DNA of 64,000 nucleotides, taken from the NCBI RefSeq assembly GCF_000787375.1, contig NZ_JRJU01000008.1, positions 62,001 to 126,000 of the forward strand, read 5' to 3'. How positions within the stretch are numbered: the stretch's first letter is position 1; every line of letters begins with the position of its first letter. The notes under the pieces were generated by a model. That model was not told the origin of the DNA, did no database searches, and saw nothing but the letters and a program-made list of their open reading frames with translations. Below are positions 56,801 through 64,000 of the stretch, one piece after another. Source of the DNA: Halalkalibacter okhensis. GTDB taxonomy: Bacteria > Bacillota > Bacilli > Bacillales > Bacillaceae_D. Both the position numbers and the translations under genes were made by a program.

Positions 56801-57564
56801 TTACTCCTATTCAACATGTAAAAAAACTAGAAAACAATACGAAAAACGTACATGTATTAACATTCAATGATCAAAAGGAATATCTCGTTAAATTTCACGT
56901 ATTCCATCACCAGAAAGCATTGGTAAACGAATGGCTTTCATACTGCTTAGCCAGATATCTGCAATTGCCAGTTCCACCAGCTGAAATAGTTGAAATTCCA
57001 CGGGAATTATACGAAACGATCCCTGATTTTCTTCATGTACCTTATGTGTCTCACCATTTAGCTTTTACTGATCAAGTAAATCAGGAGCGACAGCGGAAGG
57101 TAAGTGAAATGATAAATCAGGAACATATAGCCGCGATAATAGTTCTAGATTATTGGTTATGCAATTCAAATCGAACTCAAAATAATATTTTTTTAGGAGA
57201 AATGAGTGAAAATCAATACGATCTCTCAATTCTTGAAAGCCCGACCTGTTTTGGCTCTACTTCTTGGACCATAACGGATCTGCAAAAGTTACCAGAAAGA
57301 GTCTTTGACAGTTCAACACACCGGATATTGGCTCGTTTTATAAAGAGCGAACAGGAATTCAGAGAACAATTAAAGATCATTCAACAAATCCCCATGCTAT
57401 TAATTGATGAGATCCTTTCATTTATTCCTGATTGTTGGCATCTTACTAAAGAGGAAAGAAAAGAAATTGTTAGAACACTACGCCACCGAAAGTATAAAGT
57501 TTTGCCTAAAGTACTTGATAAGTTTATTTCCAATGTCTATCTTCCGGAAATTGATCGTGTATAA
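56797..57564 (+). CDS. HipA_2-like kinase-fold protein with degenerate active site
   Basis: 255 residues. The first half resembles HipA-family kinases of the stand-alone type: YLVKFH with Lys32, ALVNEWLSYCLARYLQLPVPPAEIVEI with Glu45, then VLDYWLCNSNRTQNNIFL. In active members the last motif is N-x-D-R-x3-N; here the catalytic Asp is Asn125. The following I-D-H metal motif reads I-L-E (residues 145-147), so the second Asp is missing too. It is therefore likely a pseudokinase or an enzyme with changed chemistry. Coupling (ATGA) to a GT4 gene recalls the cotSA-cotS spore-coat pair, in which a glycosyltransferase neighbours a kinase-like protein. It is followed by a terminator. Confidence 0.75.
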   Translation: MITPIQHVKKLENNTKNVHVLTFNDQKEYLVKFHVFHHQKALVNEWLSYCLARYLQLPVPPAEIVEIPRELYETIPDFLHVPYVSHHLAFTDQVNQERQRKVSEMINQEHIAAIIVLDYWLCNSNRTQNNIFLGEMSENQYDLSILESPTCFGSTSWTITDLQKLPERVFDSSTHRILARFIKSEQEFREQLKIIQQIPMLLIDEILSFIPDCWHLTKEERKEIVRTLRHRKYKVLPKVLDKFISNVYLPEIDRV

Positions 57565-57599
57565 TAAAAAAATCGAGCCCGTGTTGGCCCGATTTTTTT
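57562..57599. terminator. Bidirectional terminator
   Basis: AAAAAATCG/CGATTTTTT stem (57567-57575 with 57590-57598) extended by GCC/GGC past one mismatch. It separates the glycosyltransferase operon from the convergent toprim gene. Confidence 0.88.
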
Positions 57600-57607
57600 G
57601 GTTTCAT

Positions 57608-57937
57608 TCAAAAAATCTCCTTCACATTAAAATAACCTCGTAACACATCCACAAGATAATCAAATGGAGTCGTTTCCACTTGTCCGTAGCCTTTTTGCGT
57701 ATACAGATGAGTAGCATTTGGTAACTCTCGTTTTAATTGTTTGCGCAAATTCTCTCCAGCTTCGTCTGCATCGACTAGAATATATACATCTTGATCTTCA
57801 ATCGGCAAAATGAGTGTCTCTAGCTTTTCTTCACTTAATGTTCCATATGTGCAAATGATATTAACCTTCTCATCAAGAACTTTGTTTACACGCTTACGAT
57901 CACTTGTACCTTCGACAATTAAAACTTTTTCCTCCAT
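57608..57937 (-). CDS. Toprim-domain protein (YusF-like)
   Basis: 109 residues forming a lone Toprim domain: KVLIVEGTSDRKRV with the catalytic Glu, and ILVDADEAGENLRKQLKREL with the D-x-D metal pair. Related to RNase M5 and primase toprim folds; B. subtilis YusF is the nearest recalled relative. It lies head to head with a YusG-like gene, as in B. subtilis, which supports the name. The ATG at 57937 follows AAAGGA by eight bases. The activity is not established. Confidence 0.85.
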   Translation of the reverse strand: MEEKVLIVEGTSDRKRVNKVLDEKVNIICTYGTLSEEKLETLILPIEDQDVYILVDADEAGENLRKQLKRELPNATHLYTQKGYGQVETTPFDYLVDVLRGYFNVKEIF

Positions 57938-58043
57938 AATCGCCATCCTTTTCATTCAATTGAGAAAGCTTATGGCACCAACCTTCAGTGGATAAAATAA
58001 GAAAAATAAACAATACTATCCATGTATGAAAGGGGCGACACAA

Positions 58044-58337
58044 ATGAACTTTGATATTACTTTACTTTACAACAATATGCCTGATTTCCAAAATCATGAC
58101 GAGGCAAGATCTTGGTTTAAGGAACAGTTCGGTGACCGATTTTTATTGAAAAATAGTGACGAATTTGAAGGAGAGCGAGTCTATTATTATCATCTTGTCA
58201 AAAATCCGGAAGTGTATCATGAATATATGGAAGCCTTATCTAGTTCTGTAGAACATAAAATTACTAGCATGGAACCTTTCCAAAGTTACTCCACGATTGA
58301 AATTAGTGAAGACGGTAGGATTAGCTTTACTATATAA
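58044..58337 (+). CDS. Hypothetical protein, YusG-like by position
   Basis: 97 residues starting MNFDITLLYNNMPDFQNH, after AAAGGGG. It has a ferredoxin-like alternation of strands and helices but no motif I recognise. Placement divergent from the yusF-like gene mirrors yusF-yusG of B. subtilis; sequence identity is not something I can verify. It ends at a bidirectional terminator shared with the hmoA-like gene. Confidence 0.72.
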   Translation: MNFDITLLYNNMPDFQNHDEARSWFKEQFGDRFLLKNSDEFEGERVYYYHLVKNPEVYHEYMEALSSSVEHKITSMEPFQSYSTIEISEDGRISFTI

Positions 58338-58341
58338 AATA

Positions 58342-58384
58342 AAACAAGAGGTTGTGTTAACAAGCCTCTTGTTTCACTTTTTTT
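58342..58384. terminator. Bidirectional terminator between yusG-like and hmoA-like genes
   Basis: AAACAAGAGG/CCTCTTGTTT stem (58342-58351 with 58365-58374), T7 run on the plus strand and T-rich tail on the minus strand. Confidence 0.85.
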
Positions 58385-58695
58385 CTCTGTCTTTACAGCT
58401 TGCACGTTATACAATTCACCTTCAAATTGGACAATATAATCTGGTTTTGGCTTTCCTAAGTTCGCCTTATGACCAGCAATATGTGCTTCACTCTTCTCCC
58501 AATTCTTCCAATGCTGTTCCGATTCCCAACGAATTTGAACAATAACTTCTTCGTCACCACGTCTTACCTTCTTTGTCATAACAGTCGAATCAATAAATCC
58601 TTCCTGCTCTTCAATAACCCCGGGTTACCAAAACGTTCTACCACTTGATGTGCATTGCCTTCAGTTACTTGAATTTTTCTTAATTGAATAAACAT
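58374..58695 (-). pseudogene. hmoA: HmoA/IsdG-type heme monooxygenase gene with two one-base deletions
   Basis: The ATG at 58695 (GAGAGGT upstream) opens MFIQLRKIQVTEGNAHQVVERFGNPG, typical of HmoA. One base is missing in the G4 run at 58618-58621. Restoring it continues VIEEQEGFIDSTVMTKKVRRGDEE, then IRWESEQHWKNWEKSEAHIAGH (catalytic His region). A second base is missing in the A7 run at 58378-58384. With it, a TGA follows at once, just before the terminator; without it the frame runs through the terminator. With both restored the gene is 107 residues, the family length. It releases iron from heme. A perfect Fur box covers its promoter. Two homopolymer losses suggest sequence error rather than decay. 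Confidence 0.87.
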
Positions 58696-58734
58696 AATAC
58701 CTCTCCCATCTATCATTTACAGTTACATTATAAA

Positions 58735-58749
58735 TGATAATGATTATCA
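58735..58749 (-). promoter_or_regulatory. Fur box at hmoA promoter
   Basis: TGATAAT-G-ATTATCA, a perfect 7-1-7 Fur site, placed two bases upstream of a minus-strand TATAAT box (58727-58732) and 40 bases from the hmoA start. Bound Fur would block the promoter when iron is plentiful. Confidence 0.88.
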
Positions 58750-58890
58750 TTGTTTGCTGTTTTAAATATTATTTTCCGTGCTTTCCATCTATCTAACAAA
58801 TTCACATAGGTCGTCTCTTGGAAGGAAAGTCTGTATATTTCCAATTATATAGTTAAACAATAAAATAACTTTAAAAATGAGGGGTTAAAT

Positions 58891-59364
58891 ATGGGATTGA
58901 CACTCTTTTTCTTACTTGCTTACCTTATTTCCTCACTATTTCTTGTGATGAAAAAAAAACTAAACATTATTGAGAATTCTTTTAGCTTTTTGTTGTTCCT
59001 AATCATAAATATTAATTTCTCATGGATCGTTTTTGAAGAATTGAAACTTGTGACGGTTACAGATGAGATCGTCAATTATACGGCATTTCTACTTAATCGG
59101 AGTTTGATTATTCCACTACTTTTATTGGTCTATATAAACTTCTTTCAAACATGGAAGAATACAGTTCGTCGTATTTTCCTTACCATTTGCTCTTTAGGTA
59201 TCATGCTTCTCCTTAGTGGCCTCTCCATTTTTTTTGATATTTTAACGTACGTTAATTGGAACCTTGGTTATGATGTGATCTATTTTTCCATCCTTCATGT
59301 CATTGCTTATTATACTTATCGCGGTTTTATAAAATTTGCTTATCGAAAGGTACGTTACTTATGA
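58891..59364 (+). CDS. Small multi-pass membrane protein, first of a coupled pair
   Basis: 157 residues with about five hydrophobic helices and a basic C-terminus (YRGFIKFAYRKVRYL). GAGGGG lies before the ATG. No known motif. It overlaps the next gene by four bases (ATGA). The two proteins probably form a complex. Function not recognised. Confidence 0.82.
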   Translation: MGLTLFFLLAYLISSLFLVMKKKLNIIENSFSFLLFLIININFSWIVFEELKLVTVTDEIVNYTAFLLNRSLIIPLLLLVYINFFQTWKNTVRRIFLTICSLGIMLLLSGLSIFFDILTYVNWNLGYDVIYFSILHVIAYYTYRGFIKFAYRKVRYL

Positions 59365-59864
59365 TCTTATGGGAAGAATTAGGAATAAACGAACTCGCCA
59401 TATTAATGATGCTTATTTTAGCTTTTACTATATTTGGAATCCTTGCAAAAAGATTGCCCAGGTCTATCACATGGTTGAGTTTATTATGGGGATTAGCTAG
59501 TGCTATGTTTTTTGATTTTACCATTGGTGGAGGCTTATTTGACTTTTATCAAGTGAATGATTCACCTAGATATGAATTATTTGACCTTTTCTATTACATT
59601 TTATTTGCTCCATTCAGTTATTTGTTCATTTATTTATATGAGAAATTAGAGATTAATAAAAAAACATTCGTATGGTATATCATGGGCTGGAGCATTGCAG
59701 GGGTTGGAGCCAATTGGTTGTACACCAAGCTAGAGATCATCCATTTTCATAGCGGGTATATCCTCCCATACTCTTTTATCGTTTTTCTTATCGTTCAAAC
59801 GATAACGGGTTTGTATTATGAACGCATCAAATCTTTACAGGGTACATTGGTACATGAATTGTAA
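59361..59864 (+). CDS. Small multi-pass membrane protein (CBO0543-like design)
   Basis: 167 residues, about five helices. The segment PRSITWLSLLWGLASAMFFDFTIGGGLFDFY followed by a YELFDLFYY stretch recalls CBO0543-type proteins of spore formers; this is by memory and unverified. It is coupled to the preceding gene by ATGA and ends in a very strong terminator. No enzymatic motif. Confidence 0.8.
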   Translation: MILWEELGINELAILMMLILAFTIFGILAKRLPRSITWLSLLWGLASAMFFDFTIGGGLFDFYQVNDSPRYELFDLFYYILFAPFSYLFIYLYEKLEINKKTFVWYIMGWSIAGVGANWLYTKLEIIHFHSGYILPYSFIVFLIVQTITGLYYERIKSLQGTLVHEL

Positions 59865-59865
59865 T

Positions 59866-59906
59866 AGAGCCACTTGTTCTGCAAATAAGAACAAGTGGCT
59901 CTTTAG
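59866..59906. terminator. Bidirectional terminator
   Basis: 15-bp perfect stem (59866-59880 with 59888-59902), loop of seven, short T-rich tail. It lies between convergent genes. Confidence 0.88.
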
Positions 59907-59909
59907 TAC

Positions 59910-60983
59910 TTAGATAACTTCAAAATCCAATGATGCTTTCGCTGTACCATTAATTATAATTGTAATGGTATGTACTCCTTGATAATGTATCCTTGTCGAT
60001 AAATCTTTAAAGGAATGTTTTTTTGAATATTCCTTTGCTTGTTGAGAAAGAAGCTTCGTCTCTGTAATTTTAAACACCTTTCGATTTCGATGACCTCTAG
60101 CCTTCACATAATCAATTGCATATTCTATTCTTGCTTTCTTATTTTCTGTTGCATGAACATGAAATGAAAACTGAATGCCTTCACCAATTTTCACTTTATC
60201 TGAACACGTAAAATGGTCCAACGTAATCGCTTCATCATTTTCATAACCAAAGATGGCTAATACTTGTTGGTCGCCTTTCTTCAACAATGTTCTACATGCA
60301 TGTTTGACAATCCAATCAGTATGTTCATGCGTGCCATACCATTTTTCTGCGATTTCCCGTACCAGTTCTGGATGTGTTTTTGATATATCGTTTAAATTAT
60401 TGGCAACACTTTTACGTACATACAATGATGGATCCCGTTTTAAATTTTCTAAAATAGGTAAGATAAGAGAAGGATTCTCTTTCAAAGCAGGGACCGTGAT
60501 CCCCCACGGTAGGCGTGGTCTAGCTCCTTCACTTGCAAGTCTTCTTACATGTTCATTTGTCTCAGTCGACCACTCAAATAACTGTGTTATCATTTTTTCT
60601 AGATTTGCAAGGAGAAATGGTCTAACCGCGAATTCTGCGGTGGAAAATTGAGTGAATGTTTTTAATGCTTGCATAGATTGGTCCCAGTGGTTTATTCCAT
60701 ATTGTTCAACATAATCTGGAAAAATTAATCCTCTAAGACCTTCTTTTAAGGTTGGCTCGACTTTATGTAAAATTCGTAAACCTTCTAAATAATCTTTAGG
60801 TAGTGTAGCATGCAACGCTTCTGTAATACGTCTCATTCTTTGTTTCAGAGCTAGCTCTTGCCAATCACGTTGAAAGATGAAATTCTCACATTTAGTACGA
60901 TTAAAATCGGGATACTCCTTTTTAACTGCCTCTGTAAGTAGATCGACAAACTCTACATTGTAAATATCTTTTAACTTTTCCAT
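59910..60983 (-). CDS. alkC: AlkC-type DNA alkylation-repair glycosylase (HEAT repeats plus Ig-like domain)
   Basis: 357 residues. The N-terminal two thirds (1-240) are HEAT-like helical repeats (ALKQRMRRITEALHATLP, EHVRRLASEGARPRLPWG, DPSLYVRKSVANNLNDISKTHPELVREIAEKW, DWIVKHACRTLLKKG). The last 110 residues are strand-rich and look like the Ig-like domain found in AlkC but not in AlkD. AlkC removes 3-methyladenine and 3-methylcytosine from DNA. The segment EGARPRLPWG near residue 152 is well conserved in the family. The gene is single, GGAAG before the ATG. I expect a cytoplasmic enzyme not tied to an Ada regulon here. Confidence 0.88.
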   Translation of the reverse strand: MEKLKDIYNVEFVDLLTEAVKKEYPDFNRTKCENFIFQRDWQELALKQRMRRITEALHATLPKDYLEGLRILHKVEPTLKEGLRGLIFPDYVEQYGINHWDQSMQALKTFTQFSTAEFAVRPFLLANLEKMITQLFEWSTETNEHVRRLASEGARPRLPWGITVPALKENPSLILPILENLKRDPSLYVRKSVANNLNDISKTHPELVREIAEKWYGTHEHTDWIVKHACRTLLKKGDQQVLAIFGYENDEAITLDHFTCSDKVKIGEGIQFSFHVHATENKKARIEYAIDYVKARGHRNRKVFKITETKLLSQQAKEYSKKHSFKDLSTRIHYQGVHTITIIINGTAKASLDFEVI

Positions 60984-61224
60984 TGGTCTGCTTCCTTTCT
61001 ATCCATCATTCTCATTCTCCGCTATTTATTTTGATTGTTTTGACGTTGATGATTAAAAAATTCTATTCGTAAGACGAAGACCTTCCTAAATAACAACTGA
61101 ATGATTTTCATTTTATCGTAATATAAACAAAAAAACACCTGCTCTATTTAACGCAAGTGATTGTTTAAAATACACATCAATTGATTGATAGAAAAATTGA
61201 GTATAAAGGAAATGTTTTAATACA

Positions 61225-61260
61225 GATGTCCCAAAGGTCGTATAGTTCCTTTGGGACATC
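61225..61260 (-). terminator. Terminator of LysM protein gene
   Basis: 13-bp perfect stem GATGTCCCAAAGG/CCTTTGGGACATC (61225-61237 with 61248-61260), with a weak T-tail, nine bases past the stop. Confidence 0.78.
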
Positions 61261-61269
61261 CACATCTAT

Positions 61270-62196
61270 TTAAAAATTAATCGTTTGAAGTTGATTTAAC
61301 ATACGTGGGGTAAAATATTCGGCTTCTTCCTTATCAGGTAAATGAAGCGTAATCTTAACATAATAGCCATTGATCTTTTTAATAACGACACTTTGCCTTA
61401 CCTTATTATTCTCACTGATTAGATATAGTTCGTTGTCTTGATAAAATGAATGTAACTGTGAAACGTTTTTCACTTCACGTACTGGCCCCGTCACTTGTAA
61501 ATATTGCTCTGCTTCCTTTTTCATATTTGAAAGAGTCGTTTGATTATCAACAAGTTGAACTCTTGCAAAGAAACTGTCATCTCTTATTGAAAATAATTGA
61601 TAAATGTCCGGTTCTTCAATAATAAATTGAAACCCACTTTCCACATTTAGCTTTACTTCTTTCGTTATCGTACTTTTATAAACGGCTAATTTCTGTCCGG
61701 GTAAGATAAGATTAGAAGATAAGTTGTTTATTTGTTTCAATTCTGTAACTGTCATATTATTAGCTCTTGAAATGCTGTAAAGTGTATCGCCTTTTCTCAC
61801 CTCATACTCCATGGCATTAGCATCTCTCACCATTATCGTTTGACCAGGGTAAATGGTATTGCTCACTAAATGATTGTTCCGTTTTAATTCATCCACTGTC
61901 GTATTATAGATTCTTGATAGATGATAAAGTGTATCACCTTTCTTCACTTCGTAGGACACAAGGACCCCAGCTTTGACTTGCAACCTTTGACCAGGAAAAA
62001 TCAGATTACTTGTCAGTTGGTTCATCTTTTTTAACTCATGTACTGTTAAATGATTTTCTAATGCAATACGGTACAATGTATCGCCACTCTTAACTTCATA
62101 CGTCGCTGCATTGGCATTTTGAGCGAACCCCAGCATTGCTGCTAAACCTAATGTCATTGCCGTTACCTTCAGTACATTCTTCTTGCCATTCCCCAT
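61270..62196 (-). CDS. Secreted protein with three LysM domains
   Basis: 308 residues. The signal peptide (about 1-30, cleavage after ANA) is followed by three LysM repeats with the motif Y-E-V-x-x-G-D-T-L-Y at about 33-75, 82-124 and 130-173. LysM binds peptidoglycan or chitin glycans. The last 130 residues form a separate domain with no catalytic motif I recognise (FQFIIEEPDIYQLFSIRDDSF...). It is therefore probably a wall-anchored factor, not a plain hydrolase. AAGAGGTG lies before the ATG. It is monocistronic. Confidence 0.9.
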   Translation of the reverse strand: MGNGKKNVLKVTAMTLGLAAMLGFAQNANAATYEVKSGDTLYRIALENHLTVHELKKMNQLTSNLIFPGQRLQVKAGVLVSYEVKKGDTLYHLSRIYNTTVDELKRNNHLVSNTIYPGQTIMVRDANAMEYEVRKGDTLYSISRANNMTVTELKQINNLSSNLILPGQKLAVYKSTITKEVKLNVESGFQFIIEEPDIYQLFSIRDDSFFARVQLVDNQTTLSNMKKEAEQYLQVTGPVREVKNVSQLHSFYQDNELYLISENNKVRQSVVIKKINGYYVKITLHLPDKEEAEYFTPRMLNQLQTINF

Positions 62197-62417
62197 TTTT
62201 ATGCACCTCTTTTTAAAATGTCATTTCTAGATGTTTTCAATTATGTAACGACGAGGTTGCAAGGAAGGTTGCAGTACGACAAGCCTAAATTTACGCTAGT
62301 CTTTATAGGTGAATTTTATTGATCAAATTTTAAAATAAGTCAGCACATCCAACCTCTCCACACTAACGCAACACCGATTCACCCCGTTAAAGCGAAAAAT
62401 TTTTTTGGCGGATCCTG
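62197..62417. other. Intergenic region without recognisable gene
   Basis: Promoter side of the LysM gene and leader of the divergent symporter gene. I saw no open frame with a ribosome site and no riboswitch-like fold. The SigA promoter of the symporter lies at its right edge. Confidence 0.5.
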
Positions 62418-62445
62418 TTGATTTTTCTGTAGATACCTTTATAAT
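62418..62445 (+). promoter_or_regulatory. SigA promoter of symporter gene
   Basis: TTGATT (62418-62423), spacer 16, TATAAT (62440-62445). It lies 53 bases before the ATG. Confidence 0.7.
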
Positions 62446-62498
62446 TATCCTCTAATCATCATTTCTACAATCACTACAACTAGAGGGAGTTTCTATTC

Positions 62499-63926
62499 AT
62501 GTTTGCTGTTGATTTTTTAAATAATATACTTTGGTCTTATGTCGTAATTTTTGGCCTTTTAGGCGTGGGAATCTATTTCACCATTCAAACAGGCTTTGTT
62601 CAATTTAGATATGTAATAGAAATGGTACGAGTCGCCTTTGAAAAATCTCCAATACAACAACCTGGAGAAAAGCCAATATCGTCTTTCAAATCATTTTGTA
62701 TTGGTTCAGCGACTCGGATCGGTACAGGAAATTTAGCTGGAGTAGCCGTTGCGGTTACATTAGGTGGTCCCGGTGCTGTATTTTGGATGTGGATTGTTGC
62801 GTTACTTGGAGGAGCAACAAGCTTTATTGAAAGTACATTAGCCCAGGTTTATAAAACAAAGGACCAAGATAAACCCGGAGCATATCGTGGTGGCCCTGCG
62901 TATTACATTACAAAAGGATTAAATAATAAGTGGCTTGGAATAACCGTTGCGATATTATCTGCTTTCACTTTCGGTCTTGTCTTTAGCTCCGTTCAAAGCA
63001 ATACAATCACAGCCGCGTTTGAATCAGCATTTGGATTAAATACTGTGGTCGTTGGAATCATATTAGTCGCATTAACGGGCTTCATCATTTATGGTGGTGT
63101 TCACCGAATTGCAAATGTAACAAGTGCTATCGTTCCTTTTATGGCACTATTTTATATTGTTGTAGCTTTATTTGTTTTAATAACAAATATTCAGCACTTT
63201 CCTGCAGTCATTTCATTAATTGTCTCTAGTGCATTTGGCTTAGAACAAGCAATCGGAGGTGGGATTGGTGCTGCAATAATGCACGGTGTCAGACGTGGTT
63301 TATTTTCAAATGAAGCGGGAATGGGTAGTACTCCAAACGCGGCCGCAACCGCTCACGTTTCACACCCAGCCAAACAAGGGTTTATGCAAACGTTAGGTGT
63401 CTACTTTGATACATTAATTGTTTGTACTGCTACGGCGTTTATCATTCTTGTTTCTACGGATGTATACATGTCAGGAAATTATGAGGGCATCAATTTATTG
63501 CAAGCTGCATTAAGCTCGCAAATTGGTGAATGGGCAAATACTTTCATTGCAATAGCCATCTTCTTATTTGCATTTAGCTCAATTATTGGCAGTTATTATT
63601 ATGGAGAAACAAATTTACAATTCTTCAACAAAGAGAAACGTTTTTTACATGTTTATCGGTTTGCAACAATGGTGTTTGTGATGATCGGTTCCGTTGTAGG
63701 TCTAGGGTTTGTTTGGGAAATAGCTGACTTGTTTATGGCTTTGACAACTATAATCAACCTAACAGCAATTGCTCTATTAGGAAGTGTTGCTTTTAAAGTA
63801 TTACGTGATTATGAAGTCCAACGAAAACGAGGGTTAAACCCTACCTTTAATCCAACAAAGCTAGATATTAAAAATACGGAGAGTTGGGACGTCAAAATAG
63901 AGAATGAACAACAAAAAGTAAGTTAG
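62499..63926 (+). CDS. Alanine/glycine:cation (Na+/H+) symporter, AGCS family
   Basis: 475 residues, about 11 helices. Family hallmarks: KSFCIGSATRIGTGNLAGVAVAVTLGGPGAVFWMWIVALLGGATSFIESTLAQVYK in the first third (quoted in parts: GTGNLAGVAVA is the substrate and cation site region), GPAYYITKGL and SNEAGMGSTPNAAATAHVSHPAKQG near the middle. It imports alanine or glycine with Na+. Sodium-coupled uptake suits alkaliphiles. GAGGGAG precedes the ATG, with a SigA promoter upstream and a terminator after. Confidence 0.93.
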   Translation: MFAVDFLNNILWSYVVIFGLLGVGIYFTIQTGFVQFRYVIEMVRVAFEKSPIQQPGEKPISSFKSFCIGSATRIGTGNLAGVAVAVTLGGPGAVFWMWIVALLGGATSFIESTLAQVYKTKDQDKPGAYRGGPAYYITKGLNNKWLGITVAILSAFTFGLVFSSVQSNTITAAFESAFGLNTVVVGIILVALTGFIIYGGVHRIANVTSAIVPFMALFYIVVALFVLITNIQHFPAVISLIVSSAFGLEQAIGGGIGAAIMHGVRRGLFSNEAGMGSTPNAAATAHVSHPAKQGFMQTLGVYFDTLIVCTATAFIILVSTDVYMSGNYEGINLLQAALSSQIGEWANTFIAIAIFLFAFSSIIGSYYYGETNLQFFNKEKRFLHVYRFATMVFVMIGSVVGLGFVWEIADLFMALTTIINLTAIALLGSVAFKVLRDYEVQRKRGLNPTFNPTKLDIKNTESWDVKIENEQQKVS

Positions 63927-63932
63927 AGTTAA

Positions 63933-63968
63933 GAGGGGGATTATCATTAATCAGTCCCCTCTTTTTAA
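63933..63968 (+). terminator. Terminator of symporter gene
   Basis: AGAGGGG/CCCCTCT stem (63933-63939 with 63957-63963) followed by TTTTTAAT. Confidence 0.8.
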
Positions 63969-64000
63969 TGCTTCCTTACAACGCAACTATCATAAATGAC

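Noticed and set aside
58286-58579. 97-residue minus-strand frame as a complete gene
   Set aside because: It lacks the HmoA N-terminus, starts at an internal Met, and its last 35 residues come from the terminator and the convergent gene. Better read as the middle of a frameshifted hmoA.

Overview
This window looks like a chromosomal segment of a low-GC, spore-forming Bacillaceae bacterium, most likely an alkaliphile of the Halalkalibacter/Alkalihalobacillus type. Clues are the Bacillus-style ribosome binding sites and frequent TTG/GTG starts, CcpA (cre) and Fur boxes of Bacillus type, the des-desK-desR order, the yusF/yusG-like pair, a secreted GH10 xylanase close to the alkaline xylanases, an NhaC-type antiporter and a DUF368 lipid-carrier transporter. 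I saw no rRNA, tRNA, CRISPR array, insertion sequence or prophage. The genus is inference.

Layout. 1-8.9 kb: a minus-strand locus for a sulfated carbohydrate, with two cytoplasmic sulfatases, an ABC importer (one permease frameshifted) and a YesM/YesN-type two-component system, with two cre-like sites. 9-13.2 kb: a frameshifted iron alcohol dehydrogenase, a Cof-type HAD phosphatase, a CysJ-like flavoprotein lacking the flavodoxin domain, and a glycine-rich repeat protein. 13.4-16 kb: an ABC-2 exporter operon (+). 16-25.2 kb: azoreductase, DUF368 transporter, Glu/Leu dehydrogenase, a PadR-DUF1700-DUF4097 envelope operon, two luciferase-like monooxygenases and an MFS exporter. 25.2-28 kb: an HPP-family membrane protein beside flavohemoprotein Hmp. 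28-31.6 kb: cold module (Csp, DesR, DesK, Des desaturase). 31.8-36.6 kb: RacA-like protein, PPDK and its regulatory kinase. 37-43.5 kb: two two-component systems around an NhaC-family antiporter. 43.9-49.9 kb: xylanase, GNAT, Xi-class GST, chemoreceptor plus BMP lipoprotein.

50.1-64 kb: a DsbA/FrnE-like oxidoreductase whose first active-site Cys codon is TGA, nicotinate phosphoribosyltransferase, YbaK deacylase, HtpX, Ppx/GppA, a glycosyltransferase coupled to a HipA-like pseudokinase, a YusF/YusG-like pair, a Fur-controlled HmoA-type heme monooxygenase (two frameshifts), two membrane proteins, AlkC-type DNA glycosylase, a LysM protein and an alanine/glycine:cation symporter.

The most interesting point is the in-frame TGA at 50404-50406. 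It replaces the first Cys of a CPFC motif and is followed 28 nt later by a small hairpin with a G-containing loop, which fits the general bacterial SECIS layout. It may be a selenoprotein of a kind not expected in this group. Against this, the window contains four other lesions, all single-base deletions and mostly in homopolymers, so sequence quality must be considered. The TGA is a substitution and does not belong to that error class.
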